NCBI RefSeq assembly: GCF_000974425.1
Contig: NZ_CP010429.1
Span: 5,255,501-5,319,500 of the forward strand
DNA from: Spirosoma radiotolerans
GTDB taxonomy: Bacteria > Bacteroidota > Bacteroidia > Cytophagales > Spirosomataceae
DNA: 64,000 bases
Direction of reading: 5' to 3'
Both the position numbers and the translations under genes were made by a program. This document shows, in pieces, positions 35,884 to 44,474 of this stretch; the first letter of the stretch is position 1, and each line of letters opens with the position of its first letter. The notes under the pieces are model-generated. The model was given only the letters and a program-made list of their open reading frames with translations. It ran no database searches and was not told the origin of the DNA.

Positions 35884-36432
35884 ATGAAAAAATTGATTTT
35901 CAGCTTGTTATTATCAGCAGCCGGATTAGCGAGTGTACAGGCCCAAAGTAATACGCTGTTGGTGTACGGAACCGTCAATTATACGACTACGAAGGTAGAC
36001 GGTACAACAGGCAATACTTTCAGTCTCTCACCGGGAGTAGGGTATCAATGGAATGATAACTGGACGGGCGGTCTGAATTTTAGCGTAGGCAATGCGAAAA
36101 CGGGCCTCGATAAAACATCTTCATTTTCGGTTGGTCCCTTCATACGTTACACGCAACCGTTAGCCGGTGTTTTTGCCATTTATGGCCAGCTCAATACAAA
36201 CTATTTGTCGGGTAAAGTCGCAAACGTCAACTACAATGGGTTTGGCGCAACTTTATTTCCGGCTATTGGCGTGAATCTGAAAAATAGTTTCGCCCTGAAC
36301 TTCTCCTTCGGATCAATCAATTTCTCGTCTCAGAAATTCGATGGAAGCTCGTCGAACGCAACCACCTTTGGTATTGCTTTCGGTAGTGGAGCCAGTTTCG
36401 GTATTTCGAAAAACTTCGGCTTAGGTAAGTAG
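35884..36432 (+). CDS. Small outer-membrane beta-barrel protein
   Basis: A 182-residue protein with a signal peptide (KKLIFSLLLSAAGLASVQAQ; cleavage after AQA/Q about 20) and eight or so short amphipathic strands (for example LLVYGTVNYTTTKVDG, WTGGLNFSVGNAKTG, FGIAFGSGASFGISKNFGL). It resembles the outer membrane protein beta-barrel (OmpX/OmpW-like) group common in Bacteroidota. Function unknown. Confidence 0.75.
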   Translation: MKKLIFSLLLSAAGLASVQAQSNTLLVYGTVNYTTTKVDGTTGNTFSLSPGVGYQWNDNWTGGLNFSVGNAKTGLDKTSSFSVGPFIRYTQPLAGVFAIYGQLNTNYLSGKVANVNYNGFGATLFPAIGVNLKNSFALNFSFGSINFSSQKFDGSSSNATTFGIAFGSGASFGISKNFGLGK

Positions 36433-36473
36433 TTCTCCATGGGCCGTATCGGCACAGCCCATAACTTAGTTAG

Positions 36474-36516
36474 TACGTGGCTGACGCGTCAGGAATCCAG
36501 ATGCGTCAGCCACGTA
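36474..36516. terminator. Bidirectional hairpin between the barrel and AGE genes
   Basis: TACGTGGCTGACGC (36474-36487) and GCGTCAGCCACGTA (36503-36516) are exact complements between converging genes. Confidence 0.65.
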
Positions 36517-36520
36517 TCGT

Positions 36521-37804
36521 TTACGTCTCGATTAATCTGTCCAGTCGCCGAATCGACTGGACCATCGACCGAACGGTATGGTAGTTGATTTTCCAGGAAT
36601 GGCTCATGTGCGTCCAGATTGGCACCCCCTGCCGCGTCATTAAGGGCCACCACTCCCCTACTTCGTGGTTCACCATTTTATCCAGCACGAATCGGTGCAC
36701 ATTCTCGTAGGCTTTCCAGTACTTTTCGTCGCCGAAGATGCGATAGGCGTCTAAAAACCCGATGAGCACTTCGGCCTGCTGCCAAAATTCCTTTTCCCGG
36801 TCGTATACGTGCCCACTGTGCGCCCCTTCGACGAATACGCCCCCAAACTCCCAGTCGACGCCATGATCAGCCGCATGCGACAAGGCTTTCTGTAATTTGT
36901 TGAAATAGGTTTCGTAGGGAATTTCGAGTACGTCGAGCGCATGAAGCAACAACCAGGCAAACTCCGCATTATGGCCATAGCTGGTGTTGTCTTCGGCTTC
37001 CCGCTTAACGCCATCTTCGGTAAAGCGATCCCAGCCCCAGATAATGTCGAATTTGATTTGGGGCGCTACCCGCCAGTCGGCCCAGAACTGCGGCACACCT
37101 GTTCCATAAACGGGATGCATAATTCGCCCAACCAATAAACTAATCACCTCCAGAAGTTTCCGGCGATGAATGGGCTGACGCGTGCATTCGTATAAACTCG
37201 TAAACGCTTCCATCAGGTGCATATGGGCATCAAGCGTTTTCCGGTTTCCGCCGGCAGCGCCTGGTCCTTTAAGCGTCCAGGCCCGGTCGAACATCTCAAA
37301 ATAACCGCCATAGCAGGTATCTGATGCATATTTCTGCAGCAGATCGAATACTTTTTCGGCGTACTCGACCCCGCGCAGATCGCCCGTTGCGAGTGTATAT
37401 TCGCTCAGGCAGTAAATGGCGAAACTCTGCCCATACACGATTTTCTGATCGTTCAGCACCTCACCCTTTCGGTTGGTCATCCAGTAAAATCCGCCATGTT
37501 CATTGTCCCACATGCGGGTCAGCAGATAGTCAACGCCATGCCGGGCCAGATCAGCAAGAGAAGGCTGGTCTTCAGTTTCCCCGCCATATCCCGCCCGGTG
37601 TGCCGACGAATACGTATAAATGGAGCGGGTTTGAGCAATCAATGATTTCTCGTCTTCACCCGAATCACGCCCGTGTTGATCGAAGTGCGTAATGAAGCCT
37701 CCGTTTACGTAATCGGCGGTTCGGGCTGTCCAGAACGGTAACAGCTCGGTGGTGAGGTGGGTGTGCAGTTCCTGACGGCACCGCAGTAAGGTTTCGTTAG
37801 TCAT
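36521..37804 (-). CDS. AGE family epimerase/isomerase
   Basis: A 427-residue (alpha/alpha)6 barrel enzyme from the ATG at 37804 (an ATG three codons upstream is also possible). RSIYTYSSAHRAG (about 60-72), HGGFYWMTNRKGEV, DAHMHLMEAFTSLYECT (about 193-209), DNTSYGHNAEFAWLL and EFWQQAEVLIGFLDAY (about 340-355) hold the conserved His/Glu/Arg residues of the N-acylglucosamine 2-epimerase and cellobiose 2-epimerase families. Substrate is uncertain: free disaccharide or monosaccharide 2-epimerisation both fit. Its start overlaps the kinase stop by eight bases, so the two should be expressed together. Confidence 0.82.
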   Translation of the reverse strand: MTNETLLRCRQELHTHLTTELLPFWTARTADYVNGGFITHFDQHGRDSGEDEKSLIAQTRSIYTYSSAHRAGYGGETEDQPSLADLARHGVDYLLTRMWDNEHGGFYWMTNRKGEVLNDQKIVYGQSFAIYCLSEYTLATGDLRGVEYAEKVFDLLQKYASDTCYGGYFEMFDRAWTLKGPGAAGGNRKTLDAHMHLMEAFTSLYECTRQPIHRRKLLEVISLLVGRIMHPVYGTGVPQFWADWRVAPQIKFDIIWGWDRFTEDGVKREAEDNTSYGHNAEFAWLLLHALDVLEIPYETYFNKLQKALSHAADHGVDWEFGGVFVEGAHSGHVYDREKEFWQQAEVLIGFLDAYRIFGDEKYWKAYENVHRFVLDKMVNHEVGEWWPLMTRQGVPIWTHMSHSWKINYHTVRSMVQSIRRLDRLIET

Positions 37805-38810
37805 GGTTAGCATGCATGGCGTGCAACGCCAGAATTTCGGATAGGCTGGCCGTGCCCGTCTGGTTTAGTTTCTGAACGGTGACGGCAGCCGCCAGGTTAG
37901 CGATTTGCACAGCTTGTGTGGGTGCGGCTCCGGCTCCCATACAAGCGGCCCAGGTAGCGACCACGGTGTCGCCTGCGCCAACGGTATCGAGTTCGCCCCT
38001 GAGCGACAAGCCTTCCGCCCGTTGCGTTTCGCGTTGGTCCAGATAAAGCATGCCCGCCTGACCGCGCGTAATGAGCAGCGGCCCACCCGACCGTTCGCGA
38101 AAGGCGTTTCCGTGGCGAGTGCACCAATCCAGATCAGGCGATTCGGGCGCCTTGATCTGTAGAAAATTAGCCAGTTCGGTTGTGTTCACTTTCAGCGTGG
38201 CTCCCCGTACCTGAGTTCCCATATCGCGCATATCAGCCAGAAACCGGACAGTTGGAAAGCGAGCGATCAATTCGTTGAGCACGGCCATCCGGCTTTCGGT
38301 CAGGAGCGGACTGGCAAACTGCTGGTTGATCACCACCACATCCAGATCGGTCAGAGCCTCCTCCAGTCCAGTAATCAGTGTAGCGAACAGGTTGTCAGCG
38401 AGTTGGTTAGCTACCCCGAAATCAATCCGGTTCGCTTCCTGCCCATTCAAATTCGGCTTGGTGTATAAACACGTGTCCCATCCGTCAGGAACGGTATACA
38501 GGTGTCGCGTATCGACACCGAGGGTGTTCAGCAGGTAGTGCATTTCGCGGCCAAACAGATCATTGCCCACACAACCGATCACCCGGCAATTTGCTATACC
38601 AAGCGCCATCAAATTCTGCACAACATTACCTGCAGCGCCGAGGGACGCTCTGGGATGACTCCCCCAAAATACATCCCGCTTGGTTTCCAGAGAGCGTTCG
38701 CCGGTTTGGGTTTGAAGGGTAAAATAAAGATCGAGGGCAAAGTCGCCGATAACGCCCACCCGTATGGTTGAAAATCGTTGGAAGAGCGCCGTTATGTCGG
38801 AAGCAGTCAT
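37797..38810 (-). CDS. PfkB family sugar kinase (RfaE/HldE domain I-like)
   Basis: A 337-residue ribokinase-fold protein. VGVIGDFALDLYF (about 18-30), GAAGNVVQNLMALG (about 57-70, PfkB signature 1) and GELDTVGAGDTVVATW (about 262-277) with the catalytic Asp of GAGD are intact. Closest in style to the kinase half of HldE, which phosphorylates heptose-7-phosphate, but the nucleotidyltransferase half is missing and the TKPN...EANRIDF segment differs. It likely phosphorylates a sugar that the overlapping AGE enzyme isomerises. A methyltransferase gene lies upstream. Confidence 0.82.
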   Translation of the reverse strand: MTASDITALFQRFSTIRVGVIGDFALDLYFTLQTQTGERSLETKRDVFWGSHPRASLGAAGNVVQNLMALGIANCRVIGCVGNDLFGREMHYLLNTLGVDTRHLYTVPDGWDTCLYTKPNLNGQEANRIDFGVANQLADNLFATLITGLEEALTDLDVVVINQQFASPLLTESRMAVLNELIARFPTVRFLADMRDMGTQVRGATLKVNTTELANFLQIKAPESPDLDWCTRHGNAFRERSGGPLLITRGQAGMLYLDQRETQRAEGLSLRGELDTVGAGDTVVATWAACMGAGAAPTQAVQIANLAAAVTVQKLNQTGTASLSEILALHAMHANHD

Positions 38811-38932
38811 TCGTTCAGGCCTGGAGTTAGCTTGCCGTTATAAAACCAGTTCTTATGCGTTGACTACTCACTGTGGCACGGTTTGGCCTGGCCAAACCGC
38901 TGCAATTGCGAAAAAACAACTTAAAACTGTGT

Positions 38933-39550
38933 CTACTGCTTAATAAAATCATACGAAATCAGGCTCTTGCCGTTGGGCATTCGGTAGGTCTGCCGCCCCT
39001 CAAAACGCAACGCTGGTGTTGTATGCTGCAATAAGGTCTCTTCGGCTAGTTCATGGGCAATGGCGGCCACGGGCTGAAGCGTCGTTACGCCCGTGTTGCT
39101 CACCCAACCGCTATCGTTACTTCGCTGAAGCACAACGTTTAGCAGACCTCCCCGCCGGAGCGTTTGTCGGATGCTGGCAAACGCGCGGTCCAGATCGACG
39201 TATTCCAGAAACAAATGGCAGATAATCAGATCGACCGAGTCAGGAGGAATTGGAACGGGATCCTGATTAATATCCGCCTGCACCAGAATCAGTTCATTCA
39301 AAATAGGCTCGTATCGCTCATAGCAGACAGCCAGGTAGGCCGTATTAAGATCTATGGCATACACGGTCCGGGCCTCCACAAAGTGGACAAACCCATTGCC
39401 GGTACAGGCTCCATAAACCGCTACTGTCTGCGGATAACGCTGCTCCACTTTCTCTTTGGTAATCTCGCTCATCAACGCCAGTTGCTCAACGGTCTCGTGG
39501 TTCATATGGCGTTCATAATCAGCGTAGGGAACCTGGCTCCAGGGATTCAT
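38933..39550 (-). CDS. Class I SAM-dependent methyltransferase
   Basis: A 205-residue protein from the ATG at 39550 (opening NPWSQVPYADYERHM); a TTG 30 codons upstream gives an unlikely extension. VAVYGACTGNGFVHF (motif I, about 45-59), VYAIDLNTAYL (motif II acidic residue), DLIICHLFLEYVDL (motif post-I/IV) and GGLLNVVLQ are as in Rossmann-fold methyltransferases. Motif I has GACTGNG where EVGCGTG-like is usual, still Gly-rich. Substrate unknown. Confidence 0.78.
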   Translation of the reverse strand: MNPWSQVPYADYERHMNHETVEQLALMSEITKEKVEQRYPQTVAVYGACTGNGFVHFVEARTVYAIDLNTAYLAVCYERYEPILNELILVQADINQDPVPIPPDSVDLIICHLFLEYVDLDRAFASIRQTLRRGGLLNVVLQRSNDSGWVSNTGVTTLQPVAAIAHELAEETLLQHTTPALRFEGRQTYRMPNGKSLISYDFIKQ

Positions 39551-39756
39551 AGGCTTTCGTTGGTAAAGGGTACGCAGGCCACAAACCACCCAAGTGGCTT
39601 TGCGGCTGATTTTATCAGCTTTTACTGACTTGGCGACCAATTTGTTAAATTATCCACTTAGTTTAGCGTTAAACCCCTGAGACTTTTGCCGAAAGGGTTG
39701 CTGCCGAACATCAATAACGTAGCAAGGCAGACGGCAAAAGCCCTATCCCTATAACC

Positions 39757-41112
39757 ATGGAAAAAAGAACTTTTCTCAAACTATCGTCTACTCTTTTGGC
39801 AACCCCTGTATTATCTCCGCTCGTTGGTCTGGTGGCCGACGAAAAATTGAAAAACTGGGCTGGTAATTACGAATACAGCACCGACCGGCTCTACCCGGCC
39901 AAATCAATTGGGCAGGTTCAGGAGCTTATCAAAAAATACCCAAAGGTAAAGGTGCTGGGCACACGCCACTGTTTTAACGGAATTGCAGACAGTAAAGACA
40001 ATCTGCTTTCGCTTAAAGCAATGGATGACGTGGTGGCCCTGGATACAAAAGCCCATACCGTAACGGTCGATGCCAGTATGAAATACGGTCAACTGGCCCC
40101 TTACCTGGATGGGAAAGGATTTGCCCTGCATAACTTAGCGTCGTTGCCTCATATTTCTATTGCCGGTGCCTGCGCGACGGCAACACACGGGTCTGGTGTG
40201 AAAAACGGAAACCTGTCGACGGCGGTGTCTGGCATGGAAATTATCACTGCGGCAGGTGAGATACGGACATTATCCCGTGCTAAAGACGGTGATGCCTTCC
40301 GGGCCGCCGTTGTCCACCTAGGCGCGCTGGGCGTTGTAACGAAGGTCACCCTCGATATTCAGCCTACCTTTCTGATGCGCCAGTATGTCTACGAAAACCT
40401 GCCCATGGCGCAACTCAAGGATCATTTTGAGACTATTGCATCGGCAGGCTACAGCGTAAGCTTGTTCACCGACTGGCAGAAGGGCCGCATCAACGAAGTC
40501 TGGATCAAACAGCGCATCGATAAAGGGGCTAAGGTCGAACCCGCGGCTCCAACGTACTTTGGGGCTACGCTGGCTAAAAAGAATGTCCATCCCATTGTTG
40601 AGCTTTCGGCCGTGAACTGCACCGAGCAAATGGGCGTGCCCGGCCCCTGGTACGAACGTATGCCGCACTTCCGTATGGGCTTCACGCCCAGCAGCGGGAA
40701 AGAACTCCAATCCGAGTATTTCGTTCCCCGAAAAAATGCCATAGAAGCGATTCTGGCTGTTGAGCGGCTCCGTGATCAGGTCAGCCCACACCTGATGATT
40801 TCGGAACTGCGTACTATCGACGCCGATAACCTCTGGATGAGTCCCTGTTACAAGCAACCCAGTCTGGCGATTCATTTTACCTGGAAACAGGATTGGGCCG
40901 CCGTCCGGAAGGTACTACCACTGATCGAAAAAGAACTGGCCCCCTTCAGCCCAAGGCCGCACTGGGGCAAGTTATTTACGATGGCTCCTGCACAGCTTCA
41001 GTCACGCTACGAAAAGCTGCCCGCGTTCAAACAGATCGTGCAGGAATATGACCCAAAGGGTAAGTTTCGGAATGCGTTCCTGAGTACAAATCTGTATGGA
41101 ATTGTGGGTTAA
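39757..41112 (+). CDS. Alditol/sugar-lactone oxidase-like FAD protein
   Basis: A 451-residue VAO-family flavoprotein. The N-terminus KRTFLKLSSTLLATP is a signal-like segment (Tat/Sec uncertain). FAD domain: KVKVLGTRHCFNGIADS (about 62-78, the likely flavinylation His), SLPHISIAGACATATHGSG (about 128-146) and GALGVVTKVTLDIQP (about 188-202). C-terminal ALO domain includes RPHWGKLF near 406-413. Characterised relatives oxidise xylitol/sorbitol or L-gulono/D-arabinono-lactone with O2. The substrate here is not known. Confidence 0.85.
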   Translation: MEKRTFLKLSSTLLATPVLSPLVGLVADEKLKNWAGNYEYSTDRLYPAKSIGQVQELIKKYPKVKVLGTRHCFNGIADSKDNLLSLKAMDDVVALDTKAHTVTVDASMKYGQLAPYLDGKGFALHNLASLPHISIAGACATATHGSGVKNGNLSTAVSGMEIITAAGEIRTLSRAKDGDAFRAAVVHLGALGVVTKVTLDIQPTFLMRQYVYENLPMAQLKDHFETIASAGYSVSLFTDWQKGRINEVWIKQRIDKGAKVEPAAPTYFGATLAKKNVHPIVELSAVNCTEQMGVPGPWYERMPHFRMGFTPSSGKELQSEYFVPRKNAIEAILAVERLRDQVSPHLMISELRTIDADNLWMSPCYKQPSLAIHFTWKQDWAAVRKVLPLIEKELAPFSPRPHWGKLFTMAPAQLQSRYEKLPAFKQIVQEYDPKGKFRNAFLSTNLYGIVG

Positions 41113-41827
41113 GTACGAGCCCGGAATTCAGTAAAAATCAGTACCAACGGTCAGCTTACTTTATACCAAACCAAGACCCGCTTTTTCGACCGTATGATCG
41201 GCAAGTTTTCTGCCGATCATACTCTATTTCCCTCTCAAAGAGTGCCCCTGAGCTTATTAGCTAAGTGTCCAGCGAACTCACCGCAAGTCGCCTACCACCA
41301 GATTTCCATTTTCCTTCTTATCGACTCCATTGAGCAGGGTTGATGCGTTTTGCCTGACTAGCCAGCTGAATGTAAGCGGCTAAAAACGCCCATAGGCAGC
41401 TCCGGCCTGATTCGGCCTCGCTCGGGCTATCCGGATAGCCCGATCAGTTTCCAATCCCAATTTAAGTTGCACCAGATGGATGCCTCGTGGCGCTAAGCAG
41501 GGCATAATGTCCGGCGAAAACCATTCTATTTTATTGTACTATACCAAGCTTAGAGGAAACGGTCTCATGAAGTTTGAACCGTAAAATAAATATGCTTTTT
41601 AATCTCCGTCTACTCTAAAAAGAGAAAAATCCAACTCTCCCCTCAGCCTCTTGCATCGATTCTATTCAATCCAGATATAATGAAAAATCAAAAATAGGAC
41701 AATTTTTTAGCGAGAAACAAGGCTTTTGGTAATCTATTATATTGGAACAAAGACCATAATCCCATAAATAGAAATCAGGGGATCGTCTTTGAGCAATTCT
41801 ACTTATACAACTTGAATTCTGATCATT
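41113..41827. other. Large gap with a possible decayed minus-strand coding remnant
   Basis: 715 bases. Between about 41460 and 41318 the minus strand reads as broken protein-like sequence: a frame containing HLVQLKLGLETDRAIRIAR runs into a stop, and another frame ends in AAYIQLASQAKRINPAQWSR then TAA at 41318-41320. A palindrome CGGGCTATCCGGATAGCCCG lies inside it. This looks like a frameshifted gene end, but I recognise no family. The remaining part is AT-rich and likely regulatory for the gene at 41828. Confidence 0.35.
41194..41220 (+). terminator. Terminator-like hairpin after the oxidase gene
   Basis: ATGATCGGCA (41194-41203) and TGCCGATCAT (41211-41220) are exact complements with a seven-base loop, 82 bases after the stop. 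Confidence 0.65.
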
Positions 41828-42511
41828 ATGAAAAAGGCATACGTATTTATATTCTCCACAATTTTTGTACTATTCTCATTAACCTCTTCCAAGGCTTCTT
41901 ACCCGAAAGTTATCTGGCATGCGGGTCATGTAGAGCTTTGGGATAGAACCGATCTGGAAGGTGACTTATCCTACAACTGGGCCGCCGAAATGGTGTCCAT
42001 CCGTCAGGAAGACGGCCGGGTTCGTACCTTCTCAGCCAATCAGGTGGCCCGGTTCGGATGGTTCGATTATTCACAGCACAAGCTGAGAAATTTTGTCGCG
42101 CTGGCAAATCCCGCAGATAAAGGCCTCATTAACCAGGTGTTTTATGAAGTCTGCATGGATGGTTCATTAACTGTTGTTCGTCGGCTACGCCAGTCGCACG
42201 GCTTATTGAAACGCCTGCTTAGCCATCCAACCCACGCCACGGATCAGCCCAGCTTGACGGAAAATATAGACCTCTTCGACTACTTCGTGTATGATGCCGG
42301 TCGGCTGTTGGCCCTGAATCGGTTTTATACTGACATTTACGAGCCACTCATGACGACGTTTAAGAAGGAAATACGCCAGTATGTTCAGACCCACAATATA
42401 AACGACCGTCTACTACCCGGACGCCTGCTGTTGATCGATCGCTACAATTGGTTTGTGCAGCACGATTCGAAAGCCGCTTCGGTCAAGGGCGTGGCGGATG
42501 CACCCAATTGA
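41828..42511 (+). CDS. Hypothetical exported protein
   Basis: A 227-residue protein with a Sec signal peptide (AYVFIFSTIFVLFSLTSSKA; cleavage about 23). The mature part starts YPKVIWHAGHVELWDRTDLEGDL, then mixed strands to about 110 and a mainly helical C-terminal half with many aromatic residues (LLALNRFYTDIYEPLMTTF). I do not recognise a domain. The first 100 residues could be a small beta-sandwich around VELWDRTDLEG. It stands alone, with long gaps on both sides. Confidence 0.7.
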   Translation: MKKAYVFIFSTIFVLFSLTSSKASYPKVIWHAGHVELWDRTDLEGDLSYNWAAEMVSIRQEDGRVRTFSANQVARFGWFDYSQHKLRNFVALANPADKGLINQVFYEVCMDGSLTVVRRLRQSHGLLKRLLSHPTHATDQPSLTENIDLFDYFVYDAGRLLALNRFYTDIYEPLMTTFKKEIRQYVQTHNINDRLLPGRLLLIDRYNWFVQHDSKAASVKGVADAPN

Positions 42512-42630
42512 GCCTGTTGCTGACGCGAATGTGGTCCGTGAGGACACGGTCCACACATTTGTCAGCAATACTATCCGACAGGTGGGTCGTGTCTCCGAGC
42601 AGAAGACAACTATTTCTGCTAAACCACTAG

Positions 42631-42638
42631 TATCTTTG
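42631..42638 (+). promoter_or_regulatory. -7-like element upstream of the O-methyltransferase
   Basis: TATCTTTG matches TAnnTTTG exactly, 47 bases before the ATG at 42685. No clear -33 partner. Confidence 0.35.
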
Positions 42639-42684
42639 GCGTTCGCCCGAACTGGCTGCTCCGGCCAGTACATATAGAACGAAT

Positions 42685-43734
42685 ATGCTCAACACTCCTC
42701 CACTCGATTTGGCACCCATCACCCGGCATTTGCGGGCCATGTTTGGCTCTCGCTTGTTAGTAGCCGCTGTTCACCACCTCCATGTGTTTGACCAGTTAAG
42801 CGATGAGCCGCTTCCATTAGCCGAAATCAGTCATCGGCTAGGCCTTGGTGAACGCCCGGCCATGGTTCTCCTTCCGGGCCTGTGCGCTATGGAACTCCTT
42901 GATTACGACGAAGCGGGGCGGTTAGCCATTACCGAGTTGGGTCGTTACCTGACGCAGTCACAAACGCCCAACCTGACAGGCTACACGGGTTTGGAGAAAG
43001 ACGATGCAGGGGTTATTGAAATGGCTGCCCGGCTTCGAAACGACGGCCCTTTAGACACAGCGGAGGGTATTTCATTTGTGAAAGAAGGGGAAGGCCCCTC
43101 GCCCATGGACGATCCCGAGCTGGCCCGCAAGTTCACGCTGGGCCTGGCCGGACGAGCCAGACACCTGTCGCCTATCGTCGCGGCAAGTATGACAAAGCGC
43201 GAAGGTCATCTACTCGATGTCGCTGGGGGTACAGGCTTTTACACCTACGAATGGTTATTGGCCAACCCCAACTCAACCGCGACTCTATTCGACCGTCCTG
43301 CTGTACTGAACGTAGCCGCCGAAATACTGGCCGAATTTAGCCGCAGTGGCCGTCCGGGAGCCAGTGGGCTGTCGGAGCGGGTAAGCTTTCTGCCGGGTGA
43401 TATGTTGACCGATGAACTTCCGCAAACGGATATTTTACTAGCCGCCAGCCTCTTCCATGACTGGCCCACGCCAACCTGTCAATTGCTGGCGCATCGCTTT
43501 GCCTCGGCCCTGCGCGCGGGTGGAGAGTTGTGGGTGCACGATGCCTTCCTGAACGATACACTCGATGGGCCGCTACCCGTAACCGACTACTCCGCCCAAC
43601 TTTTCTGGGGCACCAAAGGCCGCTGTTACAGCCGGGCCGAATACAGAGGCTGGCTGGCCGACGCTGGTCTGAAGCCCACGTCGGAAAACATTCCTACGCA
43701 AATGGACTATGGGCTGATCTGGGCAAAGAAATGA
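42685..43734 (+). CDS. O-methyltransferase family 2 (ASMT-like) methyltransferase
   Basis: A 349-residue protein with a winged-helix dimerisation domain (about 10-100: LPLAEISHRLGLGERPAMVL) and a methyltransferase domain with LLDVAGGTGFYTYEWLL (about 177-193), LFDRPAVLNVAAEIL and LPGDMLTDELPQTDILLAA (about 237-255), then LFHDWP, the common catalytic-His region of plant-type OMTs. Members methylate small aromatic or polyketide hydroxyls with SAM. No biosynthetic cluster surrounds it. Confidence 0.85.
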   Translation: MLNTPPLDLAPITRHLRAMFGSRLLVAAVHHLHVFDQLSDEPLPLAEISHRLGLGERPAMVLLPGLCAMELLDYDEAGRLAITELGRYLTQSQTPNLTGYTGLEKDDAGVIEMAARLRNDGPLDTAEGISFVKEGEGPSPMDDPELARKFTLGLAGRARHLSPIVAASMTKREGHLLDVAGGTGFYTYEWLLANPNSTATLFDRPAVLNVAAEILAEFSRSGRPGASGLSERVSFLPGDMLTDELPQTDILLAASLFHDWPTPTCQLLAHRFASALRAGGELWVHDAFLNDTLDGPLPVTDYSAQLFWGTKGRCYSRAEYRGWLADAGLKPTSENIPTQMDYGLIWAKK

Positions 43735-43744
43735 TTGATGACGC

Positions 43745-44350
43745 TCAATGGTCTTTACCAAAGGTTTTCTCCCCAGCTTCAACGGGCACCGTCAGTAGGT
43801 TGTTTTTGGGCGGGATTGGACACGGATAACCTTCTTTAAAAGCGCAGTAAGGATTGTAGGCTTTGTTGAAATCCAGCGTCACACGCCCGTTCTGAATATC
43901 GCCCGTACGTAAGTCAAGGTAACGACCGCCCCCGTAGGTTTCCTGCCCCGACGTCGCGTCCTTAAAAGGCAGAAACAGATAATCGCGGTATTCCGGAATC
44001 CGAATAACATTCAAATTTCGATAAAGGGTTAACTGTTGTGGCTTACCCTGGAGCATGAACGACAGCAACGCATAGGCAACGTGTGGTCTTGTTTTACCAT
44101 TGTAGGTTGGCATTTCGAAGGGTTCTGCGTTGGGTATCCGTTCTACCGTAGCCGTTACGCGATAGGTTGAGTCGGCTGCGTAAAACTGGACATACGACAA
44201 ATCGGCCTCGGCGGTCAATGGTCCACCCGCGGAAGCCATAAGATCTTTTTTGTAGGTCTCGCGATGTTTGGCAAGCGCTTCAGCAAAAGGAGTTTGCCCC
44301 ATGGCTACTCTGGCAAACAGACAAACCAGCAGAATCAATAAAAGACGCAT
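43745..44350 (-). CDS. DUF1684 exported protein
   Basis: A 201-residue protein from the ATG at 44350, which places a signal peptide (RLLLILLVCLFARVAMGQ) at the N-terminus; a TTG 19 codons upstream is unlikely. The body matches DUF1684: YNGKTRPHVAYALLSF (about 92-107), YRDYLFLPFKDATSGQETYGGGRYLDL (blocks about 127-153), and NKAYNPYCAFKEGYPCPIPP (about 166-185), the most conserved part. Function is not established. Confidence 0.85.
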   Translation of the reverse strand: MRLLLILLVCLFARVAMGQTPFAEALAKHRETYKKDLMASAGGPLTAEADLSYVQFYAADSTYRVTATVERIPNAEPFEMPTYNGKTRPHVAYALLSFMLQGKPQQLTLYRNLNVIRIPEYRDYLFLPFKDATSGQETYGGGRYLDLRTGDIQNGRVTLDFNKAYNPYCAFKEGYPCPIPPKNNLLTVPVEAGEKTFGKDH

Positions 44351-44422
44351 ACAGAATGGAGTCAGAAAGGCTAAAGCAGCCAATTTACCGGCTACTATTC
44401 TGACCAAAGATAAGAAAGGATA

Positions 44423-44469
44423 GTGAAGGTCAGCCGGGTAGTCTTGGGACTAATCTGGCTGACCCTCAC
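44423..44469 (-). terminator. Hairpin after the esterase-like gene
   Basis: GTGAAGGTCAGCCGG (44423-44437) and CTGGCTGACCCTCAC (44455-44469) pair with G-U wobbles. Lies just after the minus-strand stop at 44475. Confidence 0.6.
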
Positions 44470-44474
44470 GACTC

